In this document: positions 35,111-44,559 of the stretch, piece after piece
How the letters are laid out: the number at the start of each line of letters is the position of its first letter
Position numbering within the stretch: position 1 is the stretch's first letter
Assembly: GCF_947489755.1 (NCBI RefSeq)
Contig: NZ_CANLFB010000013.1
Coordinates: 1 to 64,000 of the forward strand
Direction of reading: 5' to 3'
Length of the DNA: 64,000 bases
DNA from: an uncultured Psychromonas sp.
GTDB lineage: Bacteria > Pseudomonadota > Gammaproteobacteria > Enterobacterales > Psychromonadaceae
Made by a program: the position numbers and the translations under genes
The notes under the pieces: generated by a model
Database searches by the model: none
What the model saw: only the letters and a program-made list of their open reading frames with translations
What the model was told of the DNA's origin: nothing

Positions 35111-36667
35111 TTATTTAATAGAAAACCAAGTTGTTGGTCTGCCTTCGCTAAATAATACAACACCGCTTGATTCTGTTGGTCTTTCAATACTTTTTGCTGC
35201 ACTTATTTTAAGTGGGTAACTTAAGCCATCAAAATCTAGTTGTAGCCAATTATTGTCTTTAGCCACAAACAAGTCTTGCCAAGAAAAGTGTTGAGTTTCA
35301 GCGACTAAAATAGGCGCTTGTACACGAGATACACGACTTGAGAAGATTAACCCTTTATCTTTCGATTCAAATACTAGCATTTCACAGCCATTACTTGAGC
35401 ACCAATCTAAAAGAACAATTGCTTCGTCTTTACCATTGCCATTTAAATCGAATCTCACTGAGTTAAAACGTGTATTTTTAGGATCGGTTCTGTGTATTTT
35501 AAAGTAGTTACGCACTGCTTTTTGTACGTCGAGATCAATGCTATTGGTGGGGTTAATAAATTGAGCCGTAAATTGACGCTTAATTTGAATGTTATCTCCC
35601 TCTCCTGAAACTTGTTTACCATTCATTTTATCGAACGTTAATGTTTCATCTAGTGTAGTGAGTATATTATCTTTGTTAATTTCATGGCTAGAAAGGCTTA
35701 ACCCCTTACGTTTAAAGACTATTTCCTGCTGTATCTTTTTACCATCTTGCTTGGTAAACATAGCAACGACGGTATCGGGAGTATTACTTTTCCAAAAACC
35801 AGTTTTAACTGTTTTCGTTAATTGATTACCTTGCTGGTATTCTAAAGTATGGTTAGCATTTAACGATAAGTTAACGTCTTGCTCTGGTTGCTGTATGGAC
35901 TGGCTTAAGTATTCACCTGCAAATGATTGATCACTGGTTAATTGGCCTAACTCTCCGCAACCACTGAATTTGCCATGAACGCTTTCAACGACGGTAATGT
36001 AACCCCAGTACTCTTTATTTTCAGGGACATAACAATCTCCTGGCTGTATTTTTAAAGATAATGTTTGGCCATCAGATTTAATGGCAGTTAATTCTCGTTG
36101 CCTTGTCGATTCGATGGTTGATTTAGTCACTGCATATGACTGATTACTCGCTTTAGTGGCCAAAAATAGCTTGTTGTCGTGAATGTTGATACGCCAATAA
36201 GGATCATTACCTTTGGCTTTAAAACTAAAGGTATCGGTTGCTTTCGCACATTGTAACGAGGTTTTGGTCGAGGCCATATGATCTAGGCGATCAAGGCTGA
36301 CGAGTACTGATGGTTTAGATTTTTTACTCTTAGGGAAAACGATTTGTCCTGTGAACTCAATATAAACTGGGTCATCTTCATTATCATCAATCTTTTCATA
36401 AACACTGTTTAATGCAGTGTCTGTTATGATTTGATATTGCTGTGGATCATTACAAGATTGAAAGTAAGGTTTATTGTTTTTATAGCTGAGTTGTCCCCTA
36501 AAGTTTCCATCTAATATATTTGAATACGCTTTATGCTCAACTTCTGGTGCTGGAGTGATTACATTTTCTTTTATTTGAGTGGTAGAGTTTGGTGAGGTAG
36601 TTGAACTACATGCAGATAAAACAAGGATAAGCGGTGTTATCAGTAAAAAAGAGGACGAAAAACGCAT
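35111..36667 (-). CDS. Large outer-membrane-type lipoprotein, NlpE/COG3650-like
   Basis: 518 residues. Lipoprotein signal peptide with lipobox LSAC (Cys ~20). Segments ~55-150 and ~155-245 recall COG3650-type proteins (FSFKAKGNDPYWRINI, with paired cysteines SCND/QCAK). ~250-330 resembles an NlpE-type beta domain (LSLNANHTLEYQQG, TGFWKS). ~390-440 has FDLNGNGKDEAIVLLDWC, like a calcium-binding FG-GAP loop. The combined architecture is unusual, and the assignment is by motif recall only. Role unknown; NlpE proteins sense envelope stress and surface contact. Ends 55 bp before the terminator. Confidence 0.6.
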   Translation of the reverse strand: MRFSSSFLLITPLILVLSACSSTTSPNSTTQIKENVITPAPEVEHKAYSNILDGNFRGQLSYKNNKPYFQSCNDPQQYQIITDTALNSVYEKIDDNEDDPVYIEFTGQIVFPKSKKSKPSVLVSLDRLDHMASTKTSLQCAKATDTFSFKAKGNDPYWRINIHDNKLFLATKASNQSYAVTKSTIESTRQRELTAIKSDGQTLSLKIQPGDCYVPENKEYWGYITVVESVHGKFSGCGELGQLTSDQSFAGEYLSQSIQQPEQDVNLSLNANHTLEYQQGNQLTKTVKTGFWKSNTPDTVVAMFTKQDGKKIQQEIVFKRKGLSLSSHEINKDNILTTLDETLTFDKMNGKQVSGEGDNIQIKRQFTAQFINPTNSIDLDVQKAVRNYFKIHRTDPKNTRFNSVRFDLNGNGKDEAIVLLDWCSSNGCEMLVFESKDKGLIFSSRVSRVQAPILVAETQHFSWQDLFVAKDNNWLQLDFDGLSYPLKISAAKSIERPTESSGVVLFSEGRPTTWFSIK

Positions 36668-36838
36668 AATTGACCTTAGGCAGCTTCTGCAGAGAAAAAT
36701 ATATGCCCTTAGTATAGCAGTGTGTTAATACTTGTGTGTAGTCCTCGAAAGTACTATTTGTGGTTATCAAGCAATCAACTTCTCACTTTAAATAGAAGTT
36801 AACTGCTTGAATGATAGAGAAAGAAGTAAAATAACTTC

Positions 36839-38200
36839 CTATTCTGGTTTATCAGTTTCAGGTTTGTTTTTACCTGCCCAGCTAGGTTTGCCTTTTGCTT
36901 TAATAGTACGATGGCGTTGTTTACCCATCTCTAACTTTTTCTTTTGACGCTTTTCTTTTTGTAGGCGTTTCACTTCTTCTTCGCGTGCTTTACCTTTTTT
37001 AGTCATTGGTTTTTTCGTTTTACGTAAACTGACTTTCGCTTCTTTATTTTGAGGGCGTAAATCTTTAATCACACGACGTTTTAATATTTGGTCAGTATAA
37101 CGCTCAACTTTTGACAGAATATCAATGTCATGTGCTTCGATAATAGAAACGGCAGTGCCTTTTTTACCACCACGAGCAGTACGACCAATACGATGAACAT
37201 AAACATCGGCACTGCGTGGCATGTCATAGTTAATCACATGTGTTATATCTGGCACATCAATACCACGGGCTGCAACGTCAGTCGCAATCAAAATGTTTGT
37301 GGTGCCTTCTTTAAACTGGCGTAGTGATAAATTACGTTTCTCTTGATCCATTTCACCACGTAGATAGTTACAACGGATATTTAATTCGGCTAATTGAGCA
37401 ACCAATTGCGCAAGACGATCGCGAGTTTTAACAAATACGATCATCTTATTGACTTGTTCTTCGTGTTCAGGCGCTTGTTCTAAAATCGCAGCAAGTAACT
37501 GTAACTTATGCTCAGGATTATCAGCTAGATGAATATATTGTAATATTTTACCGCTTTCTCTGCGTGTCACTTCTGCATCTAACTTAACAGGATTTTTTAA
37601 TACATCACGAGCAAATTCACGTAACCCTTTACCTTCTAATGTTGCCGAAAATAAAGCGGTCATTTTACGCCAGCGTGCTTCACCTGCAATGCGGTCCATT
37701 TCTGCTACAAAGCCCATATCTAGCATTCTGTCAGCTTCATCAAGCACCAAGCATTCAACTTCACGACAGTCAAATGCTTCAGCATCAATGTATTCCATTA
37801 AACGACCAGGTGTTGCAATGACAATATCCACCGAGCCCATAATGATATCTTCTTGCGCTTCGTATGAAATACCACCGATGATATTACCTACGACCAATTT
37901 TGTGCCTTCAACTAATTGCTGAGCCACTTCGCTTATTTGTACTGCTAATTCACGTGTTGGTGTTAATACTAAAATACGAGCAGAACCGCCTTTACGGCGA
38001 GGGTAATCAATTAAACGTTGTACTGCGGGTAATAAAAATGCGAGTGTTTTACCTGTACCAGTAGGGGCGCTTGCCATGATATCTCGTTCATCCATTGCTG
38101 GTGGGATGACCATTTTTTGAATACTAGTTGGGCGTGTGTGTCCCATTTTAGCAACGGCGTTTAATAAATGCTGATCCAGCTCAAGCGACTCAAATGACAT
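36839..38200 (-). CDS. srmB: DEAD-box RNA helicase SrmB
   Basis: 453 residues (E. coli 444). ATP-dependent RNA helicase in large-subunit ribosome assembly. Motifs: Q motif [48 protein letters not shown] and HRIGRTARGG. The WRKMTALFSATLEG block and the basic tail are SrmB-like. ATG at 38200 with GGAAAA upstream; the frame opens four codons earlier with a TTG. Confidence 0.92.
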   Translation of the reverse strand: MSFESLELDQHLLNAVAKMGHTRPTSIQKMVIPPAMDERDIMASAPTGTGKTLAFLLPAVQRLIDYPRRKGGSARILVLTPTRELAVQISEVAQQLVEGTKLVVGNIIGGISYEAQEDIIMGSVDIVIATPGRLMEYIDAEAFDCREVECLVLDEADRMLDMGFVAEMDRIAGEARWRKMTALFSATLEGKGLREFARDVLKNPVKLDAEVTRRESGKILQYIHLADNPEHKLQLLAAILEQAPEHEEQVNKMIVFVKTRDRLAQLVAQLAELNIRCNYLRGEMDQEKRNLSLRQFKEGTTNILIATDVAARGIDVPDITHVINYDMPRSADVYVHRIGRTARGGKKGTAVSIIEAHDIDILSKVERYTDQILKRRVIKDLRPQNKEAKVSLRKTKKPMTKKGKAREEEVKRLQKEKRQKKKLEMGKQRHRTIKAKGKPSWAGKNKPETDKPE

Positions 38201-38585
38201 GAAATTTTCCAATACAATAAAACAAAGAGCACATTATAGAGCAAAGATTGCATTTAGGGTGAATTGTCTATCAATTAACGTATTTAATCTTCAAACTAAA
38301 AGTTGCTTGATAAAATGTAGTGCGACATAAAGGAGGTAAGTCACTGGGGACTCAATATACTGCGAATCATTATTTACATAAAAACTCACGTAGTTTTAAA
38401 ATACACCTGAGAAACGTGTATTCTATCTATGCCTTGGTTGAATGTTCTAACGTCAGTGGCTTATTAACTCAATTGTATTTTTTATGTTTAATAACAATAA
38501 ACGAACGAAACCATTAATGTACCTTATTTACTGATGCTTATTGAACAAATAAGCTATAAATTTTGAATTATACGAAGGATATTCT
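38201..38585. other. srmB-cobT divergent intergenic region
   Basis: 385 bp without a convincing gene; a 65-codon plus-strand frame at 38320-38517 has no ribosome binding site or recognisable product. I looked for a cobalamin riboswitch before cobT and found only a stray GTCACTGGGG at ~38341, without the other conserved elements. Confidence 0.5.
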
Positions 38586-39638
38586 GTGTTTGATATTATT
38601 GCTCCTCTAGATAAAGTAACGCCTCAATTTGTAAATGCACTTCAAGACAAAATTGACCTTAAAACTAAGCCTCAAGGTAGTTTAGGGTTATTAGAATCAA
38701 TCGCCTTCAAAGTTGGGCTATTGCAACAAACGGTAGAGCCTGTTTTTAGTGAACCAAGCGTTATTATCTTTGCAGCTGACCATGGAATTGCGGAACAAGG
38801 CGTGAGCTTATTCCCGCAAGTGGTCACCGAGCAGATGGTATTAAACTTTTTACAGGGCGGGGCCGCTATTAATTGTTTTTCAAAGCAGCATGATATCAAC
38901 TTAAAAATTGTTAATGCTGGTGTGAAAGCTAATTTTGACCATATTCAACATGAACACTTTGTTAATTCCCCGATTGCGTTAGGGACTGAAAATTTTGCAC
39001 AGCAGCCCGCGATGACACAAGAGCAATGTCTAACGGCGATTAATAAAGGGGCTGATATTGTAAATCAACAGCATCAACTTGGTTGTAACGTTATTGGCTT
39101 TGGTGAAATGGGCATTGCTAATACGACTTCAGCTGCGGCGATCATGGCGGCAATTTTAAATTTAACGGGTCAAGAATGTGCAGGTAAAGGCACAGGGATT
39201 GATCAACAAACAGTTTCATTAAAAGCACAAGTGATTGACGATGCTATTAAAAAATATCAACTAACAGAAGCGGAACCTTTAACAGTATTACAAACTGTAG
39301 GGGGCTTTGAAATTGCGATGATGGTAGGCGCAATGTTAAAAGCGGCTGAATTATCGATGTTAGTCTTAGTTGATGGGTTTATTGCTTCTAGCGCAGCATT
39401 GGTTGCCAGTGAAATGCATGATGATTTTTTACAATACACACAGTTTTGTCACCAATCAGATGAGCAAGCGCATCAACTATTATTAACCTCTATGAGTGCC
39501 ACCCCACTATTGAAACTAGGCATGCGTTTAGGTGAAGGCTCTGGTGTTGCGGTCGCTTATCCTTTATTAGTGTCCGCATTAACTTTTTTAAATGAAATGG
39601 CCTCTTTTGCCGATGCGGGTGTATCTGATAGTCAGTAG
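38586..39638 (+). CDS. cobT: Nicotinate-nucleotide-dimethylbenzimidazole phosphoribosyltransferase CobT
   Basis: 350 residues. It activates dimethylbenzimidazole to alpha-ribazole phosphate for the lower loop of cobalamin. KTKPQGSLGLLE at the N-terminus, FAADHGIAEQGVSLFP, GEMGIANTTSAAA and the catalytic MRLGEGSGVAVA are diagnostic. GTG start at 38586 with AAGGA upstream. First gene of cobT-cobS-cobC. Confidence 0.95.
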   Translation: MFDIIAPLDKVTPQFVNALQDKIDLKTKPQGSLGLLESIAFKVGLLQQTVEPVFSEPSVIIFAADHGIAEQGVSLFPQVVTEQMVLNFLQGGAAINCFSKQHDINLKIVNAGVKANFDHIQHEHFVNSPIALGTENFAQQPAMTQEQCLTAINKGADIVNQQHQLGCNVIGFGEMGIANTTSAAAIMAAILNLTGQECAGKGTGIDQQTVSLKAQVIDDAIKKYQLTEAEPLTVLQTVGGFEIAMMVGAMLKAAELSMLVLVDGFIASSAALVASEMHDDFLQYTQFCHQSDEQAHQLLLTSMSATPLLKLGMRLGEGSGVAVAYPLLVSALTFLNEMASFADAGVSDSQ

Positions 39639-39728
39639 TTAATCATCAGAATTATGAAAAAGTTAGCTAATATGTCTTTAACGTTAATAGCAGCATGCAA
39701 TGAACAGAAATAATTAAAAGAGAATTTA

Positions 39729-40628
39729 ATGTCAGAAAAGTTAAATAAGCAGAGGGATAAAGTTGCATCTAAATCGCTATTTAAGCTGCTATCTCAAAAG
39801 GTACCTCAAAAACTACCTAAGCAACTGTTTAAGCAGTTAACTAAGCAATGGACTTTGTGCTGTTATGCGCTATCGTTTTTTTCGCGTTGTCCTGTTCCTC
39901 GAACAATTAATTTTAAAGCTTATCCATTTCATTTAGGAAACGCTTACTTTCCATTTGTTGGTGCTTTGTATGCCGTTATCTGTTTTGTTGTTTATTACTT
40001 AAGTTTAAGCGTGTTTGAACATACTATTAGCGTCATTCTAATGTTGTTAGCGGGCCTGTTATTCACGGGAGCTTTTCATGAGGATGGTTTAGCTGACTGT
40101 TGCGATGGCTTTGGTGGTGGATATAACAAAACTCAATGTTTAGCGATTATGAAAGATAGCCAGATAGGGACCTATGGTGTGCTTGGTTTGATCATATTGT
40201 TTGCGCTTAAAGTCACAGCGCTGATTCAACTTAGCGAGCTTAATCAATTTTCTGAATTTGGCTTACTTCATTTCTTTGGCGTTCTTTTTAGTGCGGCTGT
40301 GGTTAGTCGCTTTAGTGCTTTATGGTTGATTCAATATAGCGAATATGCCAGAGAAGATGAAACAAGCAAATCGACACAATCATCGCACCAATTGCCTCAG
40401 TCTTATTTAGTAGGTGCTTTATTGTTTAGTTTATTATCATTACTTTGGATGCCAGTGATGTCCATATTAGCCATTGTGATAGTCACCACGACAAGTACCT
40501 TATTATGTAAAGCTTATTTTAATAAGAAAATTGAAGGGTATACCGGCGATTGTTTAGGTTTTTTACAACAACTAAACGAGTTACTTATTTTATTAACTTG
40601 CTTAGCGCTATTCAGTGCCAATTTATAG
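39729..40628 (+). CDS. cobS: Cobalamin synthase CobS (adenosylcobinamide-GDP ribazoletransferase)
   Basis: 299 residues. Integral membrane enzyme joining adenosylcobinamide-GDP to alpha-ribazole. Metal-binding FHEDGLADCCDGFGGGY and MKDSQIGTYG are intact; about six membrane segments. The first ~45 residues are an extra Lys/Gln/Leu-rich stretch (SLFKLLSQKV, PKQLFKQLTK) not seen in E. coli CobS, whose start aligns near residue 45. An ATG with GAGAATTTA upstream begins it. Confidence 0.93.
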   Translation: MSEKLNKQRDKVASKSLFKLLSQKVPQKLPKQLFKQLTKQWTLCCYALSFFSRCPVPRTINFKAYPFHLGNAYFPFVGALYAVICFVVYYLSLSVFEHTISVILMLLAGLLFTGAFHEDGLADCCDGFGGGYNKTQCLAIMKDSQIGTYGVLGLIILFALKVTALIQLSELNQFSEFGLLHFFGVLFSAAVVSRFSALWLIQYSEYAREDETSKSTQSSHQLPQSYLVGALLFSLLSLLWMPVMSILAIVIVTTTSTLLCKAYFNKKIEGYTGDCLGFLQQLNELLILLTCLALFSANL

Positions 40629-40693
40629 TGCCAATTTATAATACCAATTTAGCTTAAATGTTTGTGGCTTTCTCTAATAGCAATGGAATCAAA

Positions 40694-41434
40694 ATGGACA
40701 GTAAACAATTAACAACACATAAAATTTACTTAGTGCGCCATGGCGATGTCAATGCACCTTCTGACATGTGTTATGGTCAATTGGATTGTGCAGTTACTGA
40801 CTCTTTTGATGAAGATTTATTAAAACTAACACGCTATGTTGACACTAACGTAATGAGTCAATTAAAAGTAGATGAAACGCCATTGATTCTTAGTAGCCCT
40901 TTAACGCGTTGCTTAGCGTTAGCTGAAGGGCTAAAGTTAAATTTACTGTCAACGTTAAGGTTAGGCGTAAGTGAGCGCTTACAAAAAGGTGTTGCTGATA
41001 CCATTGAATTGCAAATAAATGAAGCATTTCAAGAGATCAACTTTGGTGACTGGGAAGGATTGACGTGGCAAGACATTGGAACGCAAGCAATACAAGATTG
41101 GAGTGATAATTTACTCGATTACACTTTTGAAAATGGAGAAAGTGCACGTGAGTTTGATCAAAGAGTGATTCAAGCATGGGATGAATTGCAAATTCAATTA
41201 AGCCAATTAAATCAAGTGAATAATCTAAACCAAGCCAATCAAGAGCAGCAATCAAAACCTGTCATTATCATTTGTCATGCAGGTGTCATTCGTTCGATAT
41301 TATCTGCATTTTTACACATTCCATTGCAACACTCCTTATCTTTGAAAATTGATAAAATGAGTGTGTCCAGTATTGACCTTGTTCCCGCACAAATTGAATT
41401 ATCGCGTTGTGTAGGCGTTAATCATTTACTGTAA
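40694..41434 (+). CDS. cobC: Alpha-ribazole phosphatase, histidine phosphatase family
   Basis: 246 residues. Histidine-phosphatase fold with IYLVRHGDVN (phospho-His), NFGDWEGLTW and IICHAGVIRS. Likely removes phosphate from alpha-ribazole phosphate given its place right after cobT-cobS. I chose the ATG at 40694 next to the domain; a frame extension starts at 40658. A QLSQLNQVNNLNQANQEQQ low-complexity insert lies at about 180-198. Between cobS and here, CAATTTATA repeats three times. Confidence 0.82.
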   Translation: MDSKQLTTHKIYLVRHGDVNAPSDMCYGQLDCAVTDSFDEDLLKLTRYVDTNVMSQLKVDETPLILSSPLTRCLALAEGLKLNLLSTLRLGVSERLQKGVADTIELQINEAFQEINFGDWEGLTWQDIGTQAIQDWSDNLLDYTFENGESAREFDQRVIQAWDELQIQLSQLNQVNNLNQANQEQQSKPVIIICHAGVIRSILSAFLHIPLQHSLSLKIDKMSVSSIDLVPAQIELSRCVGVNHLL

Positions 41435-41877
41435 ATGACGTTAACTAATTTTTACGCTCATACTCGCTTATTGAATTTACATCGTATTAGTAATTACTAA
41501 CTGCCAACGCTTACCTATTTCTGCTACTTTTTTACCTTAATGATTCGTTTTATGTGTTAGTGATAGCGTTTAATGTTATGCCGTTATTATTTGAATACTT
41601 AATCATTATTCACTGATTTTTCGTTAATGAATACAGTAATAAAATACTTAATAAAGAAATGAATAAAATGTTACTGAGCAAGCCTGCCATTAATAAGTGA
41701 ACCTTTATGGCTTTTATCTTTTATCTTTAGCGATTTTAGCCATTTTATGTCTTATTGCTTCAGCCTTCAAAGTTTTCACATTTAGTGCTTTTTTAACGGT
41801 ACGGAGAAAGTGCCCGCTTATGCTAGAATCGGGCGAATTTTTTGCTTCAATCTATTAGTTACTTTAAGGAAGATGTA
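41435..41877. other. cobC-nhaD intergenic region with leader hairpin
   Basis: 443 bp, no gene. At 41811-41843, GCCCG...CGGGC is followed by AATTTTTT, a small terminator-like hairpin 35 bp before nhaD. It could end read-through from cobC or act as an attenuator in the nhaD leader. Confidence 0.4.
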
Positions 41878-43323
41878 ATGTTTAAGCAGTCTAAAGTATT
41901 AAGTGTCATGGTGACCCTTTTTACACTTTTATTTTCTGCTAGCGTATTGGCTAGTTCAGGGGAAACAATCGACTTAACCTCACATGGAATTGGTTACGCC
42001 GCTATTTTATTTTTCGCTTTTGCTTACTGTTTAGTGATGTTAGAAGATGTTATTCATCTACGTAAATCAAAACCAGTTTTAGTGGCGGCAGGTATTATTT
42101 GGGGAATGATTGGTTACTATTATTCTCAACATGGTATGAGCCATGATGCAGAAGCGGCTTTTCGACATAATTTATTAGAGTATGCAGAGCTGTTCTTCTT
42201 CTTATTGGTAGCGATGACTTACATCAACGCCATGGAAGAGCGTCAGTTGTTTGATGCTTTACGCGCTTGGATGGTTAATAAAGGTTTCACGTTACGTTTG
42301 ATCTTTTGGTTAACCGGCATATTAGCTTTCTTTATCTCACCGATTGCCGACAACCTAACTACGGCTTTATTAATGTGTGCCATTGTTATGAAAGTGGGCG
42401 GGGAAAATAAAAAATTCATCGCTTTGGCTTGTATCAATATTGTCGTTGCTGCTAATGCAGGTGGTGCATTCAGTCCCTTTGGCGACATCACTACGTTAAT
42501 GGTTTGGCAAAAAGGCATGGTTGAGTTTACGACCTTCTTTGCATTATTAGTGCCTTCTGCGGTTAACTACTTAGTGCCTGCTATCATTATGAGCTTCTTT
42601 ATCTCTAAAGATGTTGCAAAAGGTGATGGTGAAGTGGTGTCAATGAGACGCGGTGCAAAACGTATTGTTATTTTGTTTTTAGTGACGATTTTCTTTGCGG
42701 TTGCAGGGCATTCTTTCTTAGGCATGCCACCAGTATTAGGCATGATGACAGGGCTAGGTATTTTACAGTTTTTTGCTTTCTTCTTACGTAAAACGCAAAA
42801 GAACCATTACCAATTTGCGATGGCACATACGGTTGATAAAAAAGAGCACGAACGTTTACGTGGTTTAGGCGATGGCGCTCCTTTTGATATTTTTAATAAA
42901 GTAGCAAAAGCCGAGTGGGATACGCTGTTGTTCTTTTACGGTGTTGTACTGTGTGTGGGCGGTTTAGGTTTTATTGGTTACCTGGGAATGATTTCAGAAG
43001 CCATGTATAGCAACTGGGATGCCACTTACGCTAATATTACAGTGGGTGTGCTGTCAGCGATTGTTGATAATATTCCAGTGATGTTTGCGGTGTTAAGTAT
43101 GGAACCTGATATGAATACAGGGCAATGGTTATTAGTCACCTTAACGGCAGGTGTCGGTGGTAGCATGTTATCAATTGGTAGTGCTGCTGGCGTGGCATTA
43201 ATGGGACAGGCTCGCGGTATTTATACTTTTGGTGCGCATTTAAAGTGGGCACCTGTGATAGCACTAGGTTATATCGCCAGTATTTATACGCATCTTTGGT
43301 TTAATGCTGCTTATTTTAGTTAA
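41878..43323 (+). CDS. nhaD: Na+/H+ antiporter NhaD
   Basis: 481 residues (V. cholerae NhaD ~477). Inner-membrane sodium/proton antiporter of marine and halophilic bacteria; a ~25-residue leader then ~12 helices. HLRKSKPVLVAAGIIWG, SPIADNLTTALLM and NAGGAFSPFGDITTLM are strongly conserved; the latter two hold the ion-binding residues. ATG at 41878 follows AAGGAAG; a longer frame opens at 41842. Fits a marine lifestyle. Confidence 0.95.
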   Translation: MFKQSKVLSVMVTLFTLLFSASVLASSGETIDLTSHGIGYAAILFFAFAYCLVMLEDVIHLRKSKPVLVAAGIIWGMIGYYYSQHGMSHDAEAAFRHNLLEYAELFFFLLVAMTYINAMEERQLFDALRAWMVNKGFTLRLIFWLTGILAFFISPIADNLTTALLMCAIVMKVGGENKKFIALACINIVVAANAGGAFSPFGDITTLMVWQKGMVEFTTFFALLVPSAVNYLVPAIIMSFFISKDVAKGDGEVVSMRRGAKRIVILFLVTIFFAVAGHSFLGMPPVLGMMTGLGILQFFAFFLRKTQKNHYQFAMAHTVDKKEHERLRGLGDGAPFDIFNKVAKAEWDTLLFFYGVVLCVGGLGFIGYLGMISEAMYSNWDATYANITVGVLSAIVDNIPVMFAVLSMEPDMNTGQWLLVTLTAGVGGSMLSIGSAAGVALMGQARGIYTFGAHLKWAPVIALGYIASIYTHLWFNAAYFS

Positions 43324-43333
43324 GCAGAATTAA

Positions 43334-43437
43334 ACCAAGTTACATATTACCAAGCAACATTTAGCCAAGTAACATTTAGCCAAGTAACATTTGACCAAGT
43401 AAGACTTAGCTAAGTACATTTAGTTAAGTCACGTTTT
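43334..43437 (+). repeat. 15-bp tandem repeat after nhaD, about 7 copies
   Basis: AGCCAAGTAACATTT and close variants repeat about seven times starting 11 bp after the nhaD stop. The remainder of the gap 43324-44083 is AT-rich DNA leading to pilA; I see no gene and no clear sigma-54 promoter in it. Confidence 0.85.
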
Positions 43438-44083
43438 TAGCGACAATGAAATGCTTAAGCAGTGTTTAAAGTAGGTTTCTGAGAGTCTGAATAAAATCAT
43501 TATTTAGGTTTTATCTCGCTACCTATTTAGTTTATTTAGCGTAGTTAGTTGATTTATTTACTTTGTTTTTATTTGTTTTTTCTGGATATGTTAATTGTCA
43601 ATAATTGATCAGTTAGGTTATTATATGAACTAAAGTTAATATTTTATGTGTTTATATACAATTAGAGGTATTTAATCTTTACTTCAATATTGATTATTTG
43701 GTATAAATTATCTGCTATAAAAAAGTAAAGGATTTGCTTTACTGAATTAGAATTAAAACCTAGAGCTTTGTTCTCATTTTAAATCGTTATTTAAAGAGAG
43801 CATTAGTAATAGTTAGTAATATGTTAGTTTTTTCGGTTTAATATTGTTTTTATTAAATTAAAGTTTGTTTTTTCACCTGAAAAAAACTACCTTTAATAGA
43901 GTAATAAATAGCATTACTGGAATTAAACTTTCAAACTCAATTTATATAATAATAATTTTTGTGAGTATTTCCGAAAGATACGAATAGGGATTGTTTGTAT
44001 ATATAAGTTAAAAACCAATTATTGTTTGTCATTACGTTCAATACTAATGACTAAAAATGTCAAACAAAGCTAAGGAAATAAAG

Positions 44084-44554
44084 ATGAAAAAAGTACAACA
44101 AGGTTTTACATTAATCGAACTACTAATCGTTATCGCGATTATCGGTATTCTTGCAGCGGTAGCATTACCTGCTTATAACAATTATACTAAGAAGGCTCAA
44201 TTTGCTAATTTAGTTTCTGCTGCTACGGCTGTTAAATCTGCAGTTGAAGTGTGTGGACAAATAGAAGCTTCAACGGATGTATTATTTACATCTAGTTGTG
44301 TTAGCTCTAGTACAACAACTACAACAAGTGTGCCTGCGTCTTTGGGAGAGGATGGTATTACCACTGTTGCTCAATCTGCTACACCGGATGCACTTACTAG
44401 TGGTTTGACTCGAACTGGAGCTGCTGGGACGGTTTTTGTTATAGCTAAAACTACAGCTGCTTTAGGTAGTTTACCTATTGGAGCTCAGTATATTTTAACT
44501 GGTACTTGGGATGCAACAGGAAAAGTTTCTTGGGTAACTACTGAAGATCTTTAA
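44084..44554 (+). CDS. pilA: Type IV major pilin PilA
   Basis: 156 residues. Class IVa prepilin: short leader MKKVQQG, then [20 protein letters not shown] with Glu5 of the mature protein, the signal for PilD cleavage and N-methylation. The C-terminal globular part is rich in Thr/Ser/Ala and has a cysteine pair (VCGQ and SSCVSS). AAGGAAAT eight bases upstream decides the ATG at 44084; a longer frame opens at 44057. Five bases separate it from pilB. Confidence 0.94.
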   Translation: MKKVQQGFTLIELLIVIAIIGILAAVALPAYNNYTKKAQFANLVSAATAVKSAVEVCGQIEASTDVLFTSSCVSSSTTTTTSVPASLGEDGITTVAQSATPDALTSGLTRTGAAGTVFVIAKTTAALGSLPIGAQYILTGTWDATGKVSWVTTEDL

Positions 44555-44559
44555 GGCTC

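Noticed and set aside
38320-38517. 65-codon plus-strand frame between srmB and cobT
   Set aside because: No ribosome binding site and no recognisable protein features.
38201-38585. Cobalamin riboswitch upstream of cobT
   Set aside because: Only a stray GTCACTGGGG; the other conserved B12-box parts are missing.
43437-44083. Sigma-54 promoter for pilA
   Set aside because: No TGGCAC-N5-TTGC-like sequence found in the upstream DNA.
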